A stretch of DNA of 64,000 nt. Source: Bradyrhizobium xenonodulans. GTDB lineage: Bacteria > Pseudomonadota > Alphaproteobacteria > Rhizobiales > Xanthobacteraceae. Shown here one piece after another: positions 8,014 through 16,253 of the stretch (its first letter is position 1; each line of letters starts with the position of its first letter). The notes beneath the pieces were generated by a model. That model saw only the letters and a list, made by a program, of their open reading frames with translations. It made no database searches and was not told the DNA's origin. Location: contig NZ_CP089391.1 of NCBI RefSeq assembly GCF_027594865.1, forward strand, positions 4,928,501 to 4,992,500. The letters run 5' to 3'. Made by a program: the position numbers and the translations under genes.

Positions 8014-9368
8014 GCGACTTCGCCCGCGGCAATGTCTTCCAGCGATCGGCCGCGCGTCGGCACGCCCATCACCACGACGGTGAGCGCGCCGAGCAGAAGG
8101 ACGCTGGTGGTGAGGCCGAACACACCGGCGAAGCCGAAATTGGGATAGAGGTAGCCGACCAGGATCGGCGAGATGATCGCGCCGATCCGGCCGATCGCGG
8201 AGGCGAGGCCTGCGCCGGTGGTTCTAACCGGCGTCGGGAACACCTCGGCGGTATAGGCATAGACGCCCGCATAGGTGCCGTTCATGAAGAAGGACAGCAA
8301 GATACCCGCCACCATGATGTGCTGATCGCTCTGCGCGAAGGCGAGCCCGAGCGCGCTGATGCCGCCGAGCACCATGTAGGACGCAATCGTCGCCTGCCGG
8401 CCGATGCGCTCGTTGAAATACGCGGCGCTGAAATAGCCGGGAATCTGCGCGCAATAGATCGCGATCGAATAGGCAAAGCTCTTGGTGATGCTCATGCCGT
8501 TCTGGACCAAGAGGCCCGGGATCCAGACGAAGAAGGAATAATAGCTGAAGGTGATCGCCAGCCACATGATCCAGGTCATGATGGTGATGCGGGCCTGCCG
8601 GCCGGCGAGCAGCGCGGCGAAATTCGCGAGCAGCGTTCCGCCGGTCCCGGCCGGCGCCGCGGCTTCGGCGACCGGTTGCGGCAGCACAAGGCCCTGGCGC
8701 GCGAAGCCGGCCTCGATCCGGTCCAGCACCGCTTCGGCTTCCTTCTCCCGGCCCCGGCTTTCCAGCCAGCGCGGCGATTCCGGCAGCGCCCTGCGCCACC
8801 ACAGCAGCATCACGACCGGCACCGCGGTGATCACCAGCACGATGCGCCAGCCGTTCTCATAGGCCGGGACGATGAAGTAGCCCAGCAAGGCGGCCGCGAC
8901 GAAACCGAACGAGAAGAAGCCGGCCAGCGCGCCGGTGAAGCTGCCGCGGAAGCGCCGTGCCACGAACTCGGCGAGGTAAGGCGCGATGATCGCGCTCTCG
9001 GCGCCGGTGCCCATGCCGGCGACGACGCGCGCCGCGAAGAAGGACGGCCAGCTGTCCACCATCGCGCTGACGATGGATGCGGCACAATAGAGCGCCAGCG
9101 CCGACATCATCACCGCGCGACGGCCGATCAGGTCGCCCAGCGTGCCCGCCAGCAACGCGCCGAACAGGAAGCCGATATAGGTGCTGCTGCCGAGCACGCC
9201 GATCTGCACGCTCGACAGATTCCACGCCGTGCGCAGCACCGGCAGGATGAACGCCAGCACGGCTGCGTCCATCGCGTCGAACATGTAGCCGAGCCCGCCC
9301 ATCAACAAGAGATGCGTGTGGAAGCGCGCGAATGGCAGGCGCTCGATGCGCGCCGAAATCATCGACAT
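8010..9368 (-). CDS. MFS transporter, metabolite:H+ symporter type
   Basis: 452 residues with twelve predicted membrane helices. The loop 2-3 signature GDLIGRRAVMM and the repeat-like FNERIGRQATI in the second half mark the major facilitator superfamily, in the aromatic acid/metabolite symporter branch. The first helix reads LLLMGGLGYMFDAMDAAVLAF, with the aspartate typical of that branch. ATG at 9368 follows GAGGGGGAC. First gene of a three-gene operon and divergent from a LysR regulator 109 bases away, a classic arrangement for regulated uptake. Confidence 0.88.
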   Translation of the reverse strand: MSMISARIERLPFARFHTHLLLMGGLGYMFDAMDAAVLAFILPVLRTAWNLSSVQIGVLGSSTYIGFLFGALLAGTLGDLIGRRAVMMSALALYCAASIVSAMVDSWPSFFAARVVAGMGTGAESAIIAPYLAEFVARRFRGSFTGALAGFFSFGFVAAALLGYFIVPAYENGWRIVLVITAVPVVMLLWWRRALPESPRWLESRGREKEAEAVLDRIEAGFARQGLVLPQPVAEAAAPAGTGGTLLANFAALLAGRQARITIMTWIMWLAITFSYYSFFVWIPGLLVQNGMSITKSFAYSIAIYCAQIPGYFSAAYFNERIGRQATIASYMVLGGISALGLAFAQSDQHIMVAGILLSFFMNGTYAGVYAYTAEVFPTPVRTTGAGLASAIGRIGAIISPILVGYLYPNFGFAGVFGLTTSVLLLGALTVVVMGVPTRGRSLEDIAAGEVA

Positions 9369-9436
9369 GAAAGTCCCCCTCTGTCTGGCGGCCCGGCGCA
9401 CCGCGTGTCCCTTTGGGGAACCATAGACAATGAGAC

Positions 9437-9457
9437 ATTATCGTCATAATTTATAAT
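9437..9457. promoter_or_regulatory. candidate LysR operator in the divergent promoter region
   Basis: ATTAT-CGTC-ATAAT (9437-9450) is an inverted repeat, and a further ATAAT follows at 9453-9457. It is the only strongly A/T-rich stretch in the 108-base gap between the MFS operon and the LysR gene. LysR proteins normally bind such dyads between divergent genes; binding here is inferred. Confidence 0.4.
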
Positions 9458-9476
9458 CTTGATCTGATACATCACT

Positions 9477-10406
9477 GTGGTGAATGTTCTGTCGTTCCGA
9501 TCGCTCGACCTCAACCTGCTGAAAGTCTTCGAGGCCCTGATGACCGAGGGCAGCGTCACGCGCGCCGCGAACGCGCTGCTGATGACGCAGCCGGCGGTCA
9601 GCAACGCGCTCGCGCGGCTGCGGGACGCGCTCGGCGACCCCCTGTTCGTCCGCTCCGGCACCGGCATCCGTCCGACCCAGCGCGCGGTGGCGCTGTGGGG
9701 GCCGATCGGCGAGGCACTCGAAACCGTCCGCCGCGCCCTGGACGAGCAGACCTTCGATCCCGCACGCGCGCAGACCGAGTTCAGCCTGTCGATGTCGGAC
9801 TACGTCGCTTCGCTGGTGATGCCGAAGCTGCTGAACCATCTCGGCAGGGTCGCGCCGAAGGCACGCGTCCACACCATCCCCAACACCGTCCTGGAGATCG
9901 CCGACCAGCTCGAGGACAACAGGGTCGATTGCGTGCTCAGCGTCTATGTCAACGAGGCGCAGCAGCCCGCCGCCATCCGCTCGCGCTCGCTGTGGACCGT
10001 CGACTATTCTTGCTTCATGCGGCGTGGCCATCCGCTTGCCGCACAGAAGCGGCTCGGCACGCGCAGCTTCCTCAATGCGGCGCATGTCGATGTGAGCCTC
10101 GCCGGCAAGACCTTGCCGTCCTACGACCTCTTCCTCGCCTCGCGCGGGCTGTCGCGCAACCTGGTCGCGACCGTCAATCACTACAGCGCTGCCTACGAGG
10201 TCGTGCGCCAGTCCGACCTGATCGCCGTGCTGCCGAGCGATCTTCGCTCGCAATCGAGGCACGCGCCGTTCCTGCACGCCATGCCGCTTCCGCTGAAGGC
10301 GCCGCCGCGCATCGTCAGCCTGTTCTGGCACCAGCGCAACGACACCGTGCCGGCACAGCGCTGGCTGCGCGAGACCCTGGTCGAGATGTTCGCCGAGGCC
10401 GACTGA
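9477..10406 (+). CDS. LysR-family transcriptional regulator
   Basis: 309 residues. The N-terminal winged helix is clear: DLNLLKVFEALMTEGSVTRA, then TQPAVSNALARLRDALGDPL and FVRSGTGIRPTQRA. The rest is the periplasmic-binding-like effector domain. The pattern (FRSLDLNLLKVF, GDPLFVR) is close to the NodD/NahR-like subgroup. Starts at GTG 9477 or the next codon. Divergent from the MFS-GAF-amidohydrolase operon, which it most likely controls in response to the imported compound. Confidence 0.92.
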   Translation: MVNVLSFRSLDLNLLKVFEALMTEGSVTRAANALLMTQPAVSNALARLRDALGDPLFVRSGTGIRPTQRAVALWGPIGEALETVRRALDEQTFDPARAQTEFSLSMSDYVASLVMPKLLNHLGRVAPKARVHTIPNTVLEIADQLEDNRVDCVLSVYVNEAQQPAAIRSRSLWTVDYSCFMRRGHPLAAQKRLGTRSFLNAAHVDVSLAGKTLPSYDLFLASRGLSRNLVATVNHYSAAYEVVRQSDLIAVLPSDLRSQSRHAPFLHAMPLPLKAPPRIVSLFWHQRNDTVPAQRWLRETLVEMFAEAD

Positions 10407-10551
10407 GTGCGGACACCGGTCCAACACAATCCAAAAAGGAAACGGTGCGTTTCCCGGAACAGCATTGTTGCACCAGCCGCTGCGGCCTAGCTCCACCGCA
10501 AACAATCCCCTCCCAAACGACAGGCGCAAGCCGCGCCCAGAGACCTCATCA

Positions 10552-11583
10552 ATGACCGCACCGCTGCAATTCGGACTGGATACTTTTGGCGACGTGACGA
10601 AGGACGCGGGCGGCGCCATGCTTCCGCATGCGCAGGTGATCCGCAACGTGGTCGAGGAGGCCGTGCTCGCCGACGAGATCGGCCTCGACTTCATCGGCCT
10701 CGGCGAGCACCACCGCGCCGATTTCGCGATCTCCTCGCCGGAGACCGTGCTCGCCGCGATCGCATCGCGGACGAAGCGCATCCATCTCGGCTCGGCCGTG
10801 ACGGTGCTGAGCTCGGACGATCCGATCCGCGTGTTCCAGCGCTTTGCGACGCTGGACGCGCTCTCGAACGGGCGTGCCGAGGTGATCCTCGGCCGCGGCT
10901 CGTTCACGGAATCCTTTCCGCTGTTCGGCTTTGATCTGCGCAAGTACGAAGAGCTGTTCGAGGAAAAGCTCGATCTGTTCGCGGCGCTGCTGTCGCAGCA
11001 GCCGGTGACCTGGGAAGGCAAGCTGCGTCCGCCGCTGAAGGACCAGCTGGTCTATCCTCCGGTCGAGAACGGCACGCTGAAAACCTGGATCGGCGTCGGC
11101 GGCAGCCCGCAATCGGTGGTGCGCGCCGCGCATTATGACCTGCCTTTGATGCTCGCGATCATTGGCGGCGACCCGACGCGCTTTGCACCTTTCGTCGATC
11201 TCTATCACCGCGCCTTCAAGGAGTTCGGCCGCCCCGCGCAGCCGATCGGCGTGCATTCGCCCGGCTACGTCGCCGAGACGGACGAGCAGGCGCGCGAGGA
11301 GCTGTGGCCCGATTACAAGGCGATGCGCGACCGCATCGGCAAGGAGCGCGGCTGGCCGCCGATGGGGCGCGACGAGTTCGTCAATGAGGCCGAGCACGGC
11401 TCGCTCTATGTCGGCTCGCCGGAAACGGTCGCGCTCAAGATCTCCGCGACGGCAAAGGCGCTTGGTATTTCGCGGTTTCAGCTGAAATATTCGGCGGGGC
11501 CGTTGCCGCATGAGAAGCTGATGCGGAGCATCGAGCTCTATGGGCGCAAGGTGGTGCCGATGGTGCGGGAGATGATGGCGTAG
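10552..11583 (+). CDS. LLM-class flavin-dependent oxidoreductase
   Basis: 343 residues, luciferase-like monooxygenase fold. Visible signatures are FIGLGEHHRADFAISSPE near the N-terminus, LGSAVTVLSSDDPIRVFQRF and GRAEVILGRGSFTESFPLFG, which bind FMN or F420. It lies 145 bases after the LysR gene on the same strand and could belong to the same catabolic locus. ATG at 10552 is chosen by homology; no good ribosome binding site precedes it. Substrate unknown. Confidence 0.88.
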   Translation: MTAPLQFGLDTFGDVTKDAGGAMLPHAQVIRNVVEEAVLADEIGLDFIGLGEHHRADFAISSPETVLAAIASRTKRIHLGSAVTVLSSDDPIRVFQRFATLDALSNGRAEVILGRGSFTESFPLFGFDLRKYEELFEEKLDLFAALLSQQPVTWEGKLRPPLKDQLVYPPVENGTLKTWIGVGGSPQSVVRAAHYDLPLMLAIIGGDPTRFAPFVDLYHRAFKEFGRPAQPIGVHSPGYVAETDEQAREELWPDYKAMRDRIGKERGWPPMGRDEFVNEAEHGSLYVGSPETVALKISATAKALGISRFQLKYSAGPLPHEKLMRSIELYGRKVVPMVREMMA

Positions 11584-11603
11584 CGGTTCGACAACAGCGC
11601 CGC

Positions 11604-12431
11604 CTACTTCATCAGCCCGAGCCGGCTCGCGCCGACATAGAGCGAGAGCACGGCCGCATTGGACACGTTGAGGCTCTTGATCTCGCCCGGCATGTCGAGC
11701 CGTGCCACGACGCTGCAGGTTTCGCGCGTCAATTGCCGGAGCCCCTTGCCTTCGGCGCCGAGCACCAGCGCCAGCGGCGCGCGCAACGTGACGTCCGAGA
11801 GGTTCTCGGTGCCTTCGCTGTCGAGGCCGACGGTCTGGAAGCCACACTCGTTCAGCGTGGTAAGCGCGCGGGCGAGGTTCTGCACGGTGATCATTGGCAC
11901 GAGCTCGAGCGCACCGGAGGCGGCTTTCGCGAGCACGCCGGTGGCTTCCGGACTGTGGCGCGCGGTGGTGACGATCGCCTTTACCGCAAAGGCCGCGGCC
12001 GAGCGCAGGATGGCGCCCACATTGTGGGGATCGGTGATCTGGTCGAGCACCAGCACCATGCCTTCCTGCGTCAAGGTCTCTATGTCGGGCGAAGGCAGAG
12101 GATCGGCTTCCGCGAGCAGCCCCTGATGCACGGCATCGGGCGAGAGCAGACGGTCGATCTCCTGGGGCCGGACGATCTCGGGCGTGACGCGGGTCTCGAT
12201 GTTTTCGTCCGCAAGCCGCTTCGCGGCGTTCTCGGTCAGCGTCAGCTTGCGGATCCGCCGCTCCGGATTGGCCAGCGCCATGGTGACGGTGTGCCAGCCA
12301 TAGAGGATGACCGGCCCGTCGGCGTGCGAATCGCGGTCGCGCCAGGCCGGCCGGCCGGCCGATTTCCCGGGCCTGTTGAAGGGCTTAGCCCCGCCGCGAG
12401 GCCGCCTGGGGGTGAATTTTCGATCCTTCAT
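11604..12431 (-). CDS. rlmB: 23S rRNA (guanosine-2251-2'-O)-methyltransferase
   Basis: SpoU/TrmD (SPOUT) methyltransferase of 275 residues. A basic N-terminal tail (KFTPRRPRGG) precedes the substrate-binding domain (YGWHTVTMALANPERRI). The catalytic domain has motif I DQITDPHNVGAILRSAAAF, motif II LVLGAEGKGL and motif III IKSLNVSNAAVLSLY. It methylates 23S rRNA at G2251 in the peptidyl-transferase P loop. ATG at 12431 (MKDRKFT) is taken as start. Confidence 0.92.
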   Translation of the reverse strand: MKDRKFTPRRPRGGAKPFNRPGKSAGRPAWRDRDSHADGPVILYGWHTVTMALANPERRIRKLTLTENAAKRLADENIETRVTPEIVRPQEIDRLLSPDAVHQGLLAEADPLPSPDIETLTQEGMVLVLDQITDPHNVGAILRSAAAFAVKAIVTTARHSPEATGVLAKAASGALELVPMITVQNLARALTTLNECGFQTVGLDSEGTENLSDVTLRAPLALVLGAEGKGLRQLTRETCSVVARLDMPGEIKSLNVSNAAVLSLYVGASRLGLMK

Positions 12432-12638
12432 GAGCCCGCTTGTGTCACGGGTCCTCGAATATGGCAATTTGGGAGGCTTCGAGGGCGATTTTAGCTGTTC
12501 GCCTCGGTTGACTTTACCCCACCGCTTCGCCCATAACCGCGCCCGGTCGCGCCCCCATCCGGGCTGTCGCGGCCTTCACGTTCCATGGCCGTCTTCGGTC
12601 CGCCGGCAAGGTCCGGCCCGATTGTGCTGCCGTCGAGC

Positions 12639-12724
12639 GGGGGAGTGTCCCGAGTGGCAAAGGGAGCTGACTGTAAATCAGCCGCCTCATGGCTTCGCAG
12701 GTTCGAGTCCTGCCTCCCCCACCA
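12639..12724 (+). tRNA. tRNA-Tyr (anticodon GTA)
   Basis: 86 nt class II tRNA with a long variable arm. Acceptor GGGGGAG pairs with CTCCCCC, the anticodon stem-loop is CTGACTGTAAATCAG, the T arm GCAGGTTCGAGTCCTGC, and CCA is encoded at 12722-12724. The last four bases are also the first bases of a palindromic repeat that continues to 12785. Confidence 0.95.
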
Positions 12725-12785
12725 CGCTTCACCCTTCGGGCTACGCGTGGCGCAGCCACGAGATGCCCGAAGGGTGAAGCGTGGT
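12721..12785. repeat. palindromic repeat fused to the tRNA-Tyr 3' end
   Basis: Perfect 21-base inverted arms lie at 12721-12741 and 12765-12785 (left arm begins ACCACGCTTCACCC). The loop contains a second hairpin, CGTGGC-GCA-GCCACG. The left arm shares ACCA with the tRNA 3' end. The hairpin is very stable and probably ends the tRNA transcript, though no T-run follows. It looks like a REP-type dispersed palindrome; the unit name is unknown to me. Confidence 0.75.
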
Positions 12786-12857
12786 GTCCGGCGAAGCCCG
12801 TAGGGCGAAGACGGACTGAGGCGAACGCGAGCTCGCAACGCCCAACACCAGCAATAC

Positions 12858-12889
12858 AAAACGCCCGTCCGCTTCACGCGAACGGGCGT
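12858..12889 (-). terminator. intrinsic terminator for the Tyr/Gly-rich exported protein
   Basis: On the minus strand ACGCCCGT and ACGGGCGT form the stem around a 13-base loop, followed by TTTTG. It lies 25 bases past the stop of the gene at 12914-13408. Confidence 0.65.
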
Positions 12890-12913
12890 CTCGTCGGCTC
12901 AACCGATCAGAGA

Positions 12914-13408
12914 TCAGTAATAGCGGCGCAGCACGCGATGGCCGCCGTAATAGTACGGCGCCGGCGCGCGGCGATGAGCGTAGCCGTAGCGCGGACCATA
13001 GCCGTAATGCGTGCGCGGCAGATAGCCGGTGCGCGGACCATAGCCATAATGATACGGACGGTAATGCGGCCGGTGATAGCGATACGCGACCGGCGGCGCC
13101 ACCGCGGCGGCGCGATAGCCGTAGCCGTAATTGGCGGGCGCAACGACCGCGTCCTCACGGTAGGTCGGATACGGCGCGAACGCGCCCGGGCCGGTATAGG
13201 TCGGGCCCTGGTTGACGTAGTAATACTGCGTGGTCGGCTCGGCGAGGCGCTCATAGGCGCCGTAGCCATAGCCGCCGCAGCCGCTGTTGCAGCCGGAATA
13301 GACCGGGGCAACCGGCGCGCATGTGCTGAAGCCGCACGCCGCGGCGGGCGCGGTGGCGGCGAACATCACGGCAGCCGCCGCGACCAGTCCCGAAATCATC
13401 TGACGCAT
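12914..13408 (-). CDS. exported tyrosine/glycine-rich protein, unknown
   Basis: 164 residues. A signal peptide (MRQMISGLVAAAAVMFAATA, cleavage near APAAACG) is followed by a short cysteine-bearing segment (CGFSTCAPVAPVYSGCNSGC) and a long tail of YGYG, YRPYHYGYGPR and similar low-complexity units. Such proteins are common in Bradyrhizobium envelopes; function unknown. ATG at 13408 follows CAGGAGAGAG. Divided from the next minus-strand gene by 43 bases, so the two may form an operon. Confidence 0.75.
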   Translation of the reverse strand: MRQMISGLVAAAAVMFAATAPAAACGFSTCAPVAPVYSGCNSGCGGYGYGAYERLAEPTTQYYYVNQGPTYTGPGAFAPYPTYREDAVVAPANYGYGYRAAAVAPPVAYRYHRPHYRPYHYGYGPRTGYLPRTHYGYGPRYGYAHRRAPAPYYYGGHRVLRRYY

Positions 13409-13451
13409 TACTCTCTCCTGTTGATTTTCGTATTTTGGATTTTGACGTTTC

Positions 13452-13937
13452 TTAACCGGGCGGCCTGCCGGCCCCCTCGGCATGGGGCCGCGGCCGAGGA
13501 GGCCGCGGATGGTCGTTGATCTCGGGCGCGAGGATCACCGGCGGCGGATTGACGGGCACGTCCATCTGCGGCGGCAGCGGCGCCGATTGCGCGCCCCAGC
13601 TCTGGTGATAGCTCTCGGCGGGCTTCGGCAATTTGCGGTTCGCGGGCGGCTCGACCTCGAGCCGGCCGTAGCCGGGCCGCAGGCCCATCGTCGGATAATA
13701 ATGGCCGACGTCGTCGGGCTGGCGCTCGGCGATGTAGCGCCCGCCATAGATCGTTGGCTGCACCTGGACGTTCTTGCCGAGGCCCCAGACACCCTCGACC
13801 ACGCTGTAGGACGCGTCGATGTTGTTGATGATGATCGGCACGCCGGGACGGCCGGGAACGACGATATCGAAGCCGCCGCCGGCAAACGCCGTCGCGGGCA
13901 GTCCGATCAGAAAGGCAGCGAGCGCTGATGCGCGCAT
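13452..13937 (-). CDS. exported proline-rich protein, unknown
   Basis: 161 residues with a clear signal peptide (MRASALAAFLIGLPATAFAG). The mature part starts GGFDIVVPGRPGVPIIINN, has a central YGGRYIAERQPDD stretch and ends in proline-rich sequence (NDHPRPPRPRPHAEG). No enzymatic motif. It reads directly toward the Tyr/Gly-rich exported gene and probably shares its transcript. Function unknown. Confidence 0.72.
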   Translation of the reverse strand: MRASALAAFLIGLPATAFAGGGFDIVVPGRPGVPIIINNIDASYSVVEGVWGLGKNVQVQPTIYGGRYIAERQPDDVGHYYPTMGLRPGYGRLEVEPPANRKLPKPAESYHQSWGAQSAPLPPQMDVPVNPPPVILAPEINDHPRPPRPRPHAEGAGRPPG

Positions 13938-14222
13938 GAGAGGACCCCGATTATCCGAACGACAACCTATCCGATCGCAACGCAGAGAGGGTTAAGGTCC
14001 GCTCACCAACTTCCGGTAAGCCTAATGTGTAAGGATTGCGCGCCGCTCAAATGCTGCAACGCGAACTAGCAAAGCGTTAACGGCACGGAGCCGTTTGTTC
14101 GGAACCAGATCCGCGTGCTCACGTCCGTTTGACCGTCGAGCTGCGAAAAATCAGCCGGTTTCACCGGAACGTCGGACGCTCTCGGCATTTAGCCCCCGTC
14201 AATCACAACGGGAGCCACAATC

Positions 14223-14699
14223 ATGAATATCAAACTCCTCGGCGCCGTCGCGATCGCGGCCACCACTCTCGCGGGCCCTGCAATGGCACAGACGGTGGTC
14301 AATAATCCGGCCCGCTGCTCGGCCCAATTCGCTAACGCCAACTGCCAGAACCTCGGAGCGGGAAACCCGTACACCGACAGCCGCTATCGCCATCGCCGCG
14401 TCTCTGCGCGCCAGACCAATGGCGACTGGAATAACGACTGGAACAGGAGCCGCACCGGCTTCTGGCCGACCGACGTCGCAGCGGGTGTGGCCGGCGCCGC
14501 CATCGGTACCGCCGGCGCGATCGCAAGCGCTCCGTTCCGCGCCTTGGACAATTCCTACGCCTACGACAATTCGTGGGACAACCGTGGCTGGGACAATCGC
14601 AACTGGGACACGCGCACCTACGCCCAGCGCAACGGCTTCGTCTGCACGCCCGGCACCTGGTTCAAGGGGCAAGACGGCCGCCAGCACATCTGCCAGTAA
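14223..14699 (+). CDS. exported Asn/Trp/Asp-rich protein, unknown
   Basis: 158 residues. Signal peptide MNIKLLGAVAIAATTLAGPA with cleavage after AMA. The mature protein has two cysteines near its start, a glycine/alanine hydrophobic segment (DVAAGVAGAAIGTAGAIAS), then repeats of NSWDNRGWDNRNWD. It ends with NGFVCTPGTWFKGQDGRQH, a conserved-looking C-terminal motif with two more cysteines. ATG follows GGGAGCCACAATC. Function unknown. Terminated by the hairpin at 14732. Confidence 0.78.
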   Translation: MNIKLLGAVAIAATTLAGPAMAQTVVNNPARCSAQFANANCQNLGAGNPYTDSRYRHRRVSARQTNGDWNNDWNRSRTGFWPTDVAAGVAGAAIGTAGAIASAPFRALDNSYAYDNSWDNRGWDNRNWDTRTYAQRNGFVCTPGTWFKGQDGRQHICQ

Positions 14700-14731
14700 G
14701 GCGATCTAGCGCGAACGCGACACATCAGGCG

Positions 14732-14765
14732 GTGGATCAGGCGGCTCTTGGGCCGCCTGATCCAC
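14732..14765. terminator. 14-bp perfect hairpin
   Basis: GTGGATCAGGCGGC (14732-14745), loop TCTTGG, then GCCGCCTGATCCAC (14752-14765). It follows the exported-protein gene by 32 bases. No T-run follows, so termination efficiency is uncertain. Confidence 0.6.
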
Positions 14766-14878
14766 GTCTGCGACCACCACGTTCGGGTTCTGGCACTTTC
14801 CGATCAAGTCTGGTATTGCGGCGCGCACGGGCGGACAGCGTCGGCACAGGCCGGTCCCTGCCCCGCTTCATGAGCGTC

Positions 14879-14953
14879 GCCGGCTTAGCTCAGCGGTAGA
14901 GCAGCGGTTTTGTAAACCGAAGGTCGGGGGTTCAATCCCCTCAGCCGGCACCA
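14879..14953 (+). tRNA. tRNA-Thr (anticodon TGT)
   Basis: 75 nt cloverleaf: acceptor GCCGGCT/AGCCGGC, D arm AGCTCAGCGGTAGAGC, anticodon loop TTTGTAA, T arm GGGGGTTCAATCCCCTC and an encoded CCA at 14951-14953. TGT reads ACA threonine codons. Confidence 0.95.
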
Positions 14954-14969
14954 GCGCTCGATGCGATCC

Positions 14970-15389
14970 TCAACTTGAAGTCTTCGGCACACTGCTTTGC
15001 TGGAAGTGCTCGACCGCGGCACCGTTGACGTCGACCCAGCTGTGCTTCGACCGCTCGAAAACCGATCTGATCGGCGCCGGAAAATTTGGGTCCGCGATCG
15101 CACCGACGGCAACACCGATCATCGCCGGCAGATTGTCGGCCTTCCAATACACGGTCGAGCCGCAGTCCGAGCAAAAATAGGAGCGGACCATACCGCCGCT
15201 TTCGGCGGCACGAACGTACTCCTTCGGCGTTCCCGAGATCGTCACCGCCTCAGCCGGATAGAATGCACCGACGCCGAACGGCGCGCCCGTGCGCCGCTGG
15301 CAATCGATGCAATGACAGGCCGCGACCAACCCGGTCGGCCCGGGAAGCGAAACTGAAACAGCGCCGCATCTGCATCTGGCGTCGATCAT
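14970..15389 (-). CDS. GFA (glutathione-dependent formaldehyde-activating/CENP-V) family protein
   Basis: 139 residues with the zinc-binding GFA fold: CRCGAVS, CHCIDCQRRTGAPFG and SYFCSDCGSTVYW supply the paired cysteines. Family members bind zinc and often glutathione; the activity of this one is unknown. ATG at 15389 follows GGAG at a good distance and is preferred over the GTG at 15398. The stop lies 16 bases from the convergent tRNA-Thr. Confidence 0.88.
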   Translation of the reverse strand: MIDARCRCGAVSVSLPGPTGLVAACHCIDCQRRTGAPFGVGAFYPAEAVTISGTPKEYVRAAESGGMVRSYFCSDCGSTVYWKADNLPAMIGVAVGAIADPNFPAPIRSVFERSKHSWVDVNGAAVEHFQQSSVPKTSS

Positions 15390-15474
15390 CGAACCCACTC
15401 CATTGCCTCACACTGTCGAATGCCCGGCGCTTTGTTCCACCGGGGGCGCCGTGATCGCCTCTGCCAGGAGTGAG

Positions 15475-16182
15475 TCAGGCCAATCCCACGCCATCAGGCG
15501 GCAATTCATCCAGCCGCCACAGCCCGACGCTCTTGTCGCGCCAGCCACCGTCGCCCTCCTCACAGCGCTCGTTGATCAGCGCGCGTGGCGCGGGCCAGTC
15601 GAACGGCGCCCTTTCCATGTTCAGCGCGCGCCAGTCGCCGTCCTCGCAATCGCGATTTGCATCCCATTCGGGAAATGTCGTGACCAGCAGAAAGTGCGCG
15701 CCGCTGTCGGCAAAGCGGCCGACGGCGCGGGCGATGTTGTCGAAGCTCAAATGAACCAGGCAGTCCCGGCAGAGAATGACGTCCGCGCGCGGCAGCGCAT
15801 CGCGCGTGATGTCGGCGACGAGAAACCGGCCGGCCAGCTCGCCACGCGCCACGCGCTGATTGTTGGCCTCCACCAGCGACGGCACGATGTCGATGCCGGT
15901 GTAGTCGACATCGAGCTTCATGCGGCCGATCCAGCCGGCATCGCCGCAGGGCGCATCGAGCAGCGAGCGCGCGCCGAGCCACCGTAACAAGGGAGGAAGC
16001 TCCTCCCGGATCGCAGCCGTCGCCGGGTCCTCCGAGCCGAGGCCCGAGACCGAGGTGGCCGCGCCCCACAGGTTCGTCCGCTCGATCCGTTCGAACCGTG
16101 CGGCAAGATCGAGGCCGGCAAACTTCTCGCGATCGGCGACGAACCGCTCATGCGCGAGCGCGGGTGGACGGTTGGCGATCAT
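15475..16182 (-). CDS. class I SAM-dependent methyltransferase
   Basis: 235 residues. The Rossmann motif I is SLLDAPCGDAGWIGRM, the acidic motif II is YTGIDIVPSLV, and motif III reads ADVILCRDCLVHLSF. A C-terminal segment (DWPAPRALINERCEE) resembles glycan- or small-molecule-modifying methyltransferases. The substrate is unknown. Same strand as the methyltransferase at 16254-16973, 71 bases downstream of it. Confidence 0.82.
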   Translation of the reverse strand: MIANRPPALAHERFVADREKFAGLDLAARFERIERTNLWGAATSVSGLGSEDPATAAIREELPPLLRWLGARSLLDAPCGDAGWIGRMKLDVDYTGIDIVPSLVEANNQRVARGELAGRFLVADITRDALPRADVILCRDCLVHLSFDNIARAVGRFADSGAHFLLVTTFPEWDANRDCEDGDWRALNMERAPFDWPAPRALINERCEEGDGGWRDKSVGLWRLDELPPDGVGLA

Positions 16183-16253
16183 CGCTTGAGGCTCACATCA
16201 AAATTCCGTCGTCGGCTCACCATACATGCGACGCATCACGTCCGAAATCTCCC

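Noticed and set aside
12689..13519. 276-residue plus-strand ORF over tRNA-Tyr and the exported protein
   Set aside because: It begins inside the tRNA and is antisense to a gene with a signal peptide and clear composition.
12639..14953. tRNA genes as integration target of the island
   Set aside because: The tRNA genes lie far from the integrase and no partial tRNA copy was found at either island end.
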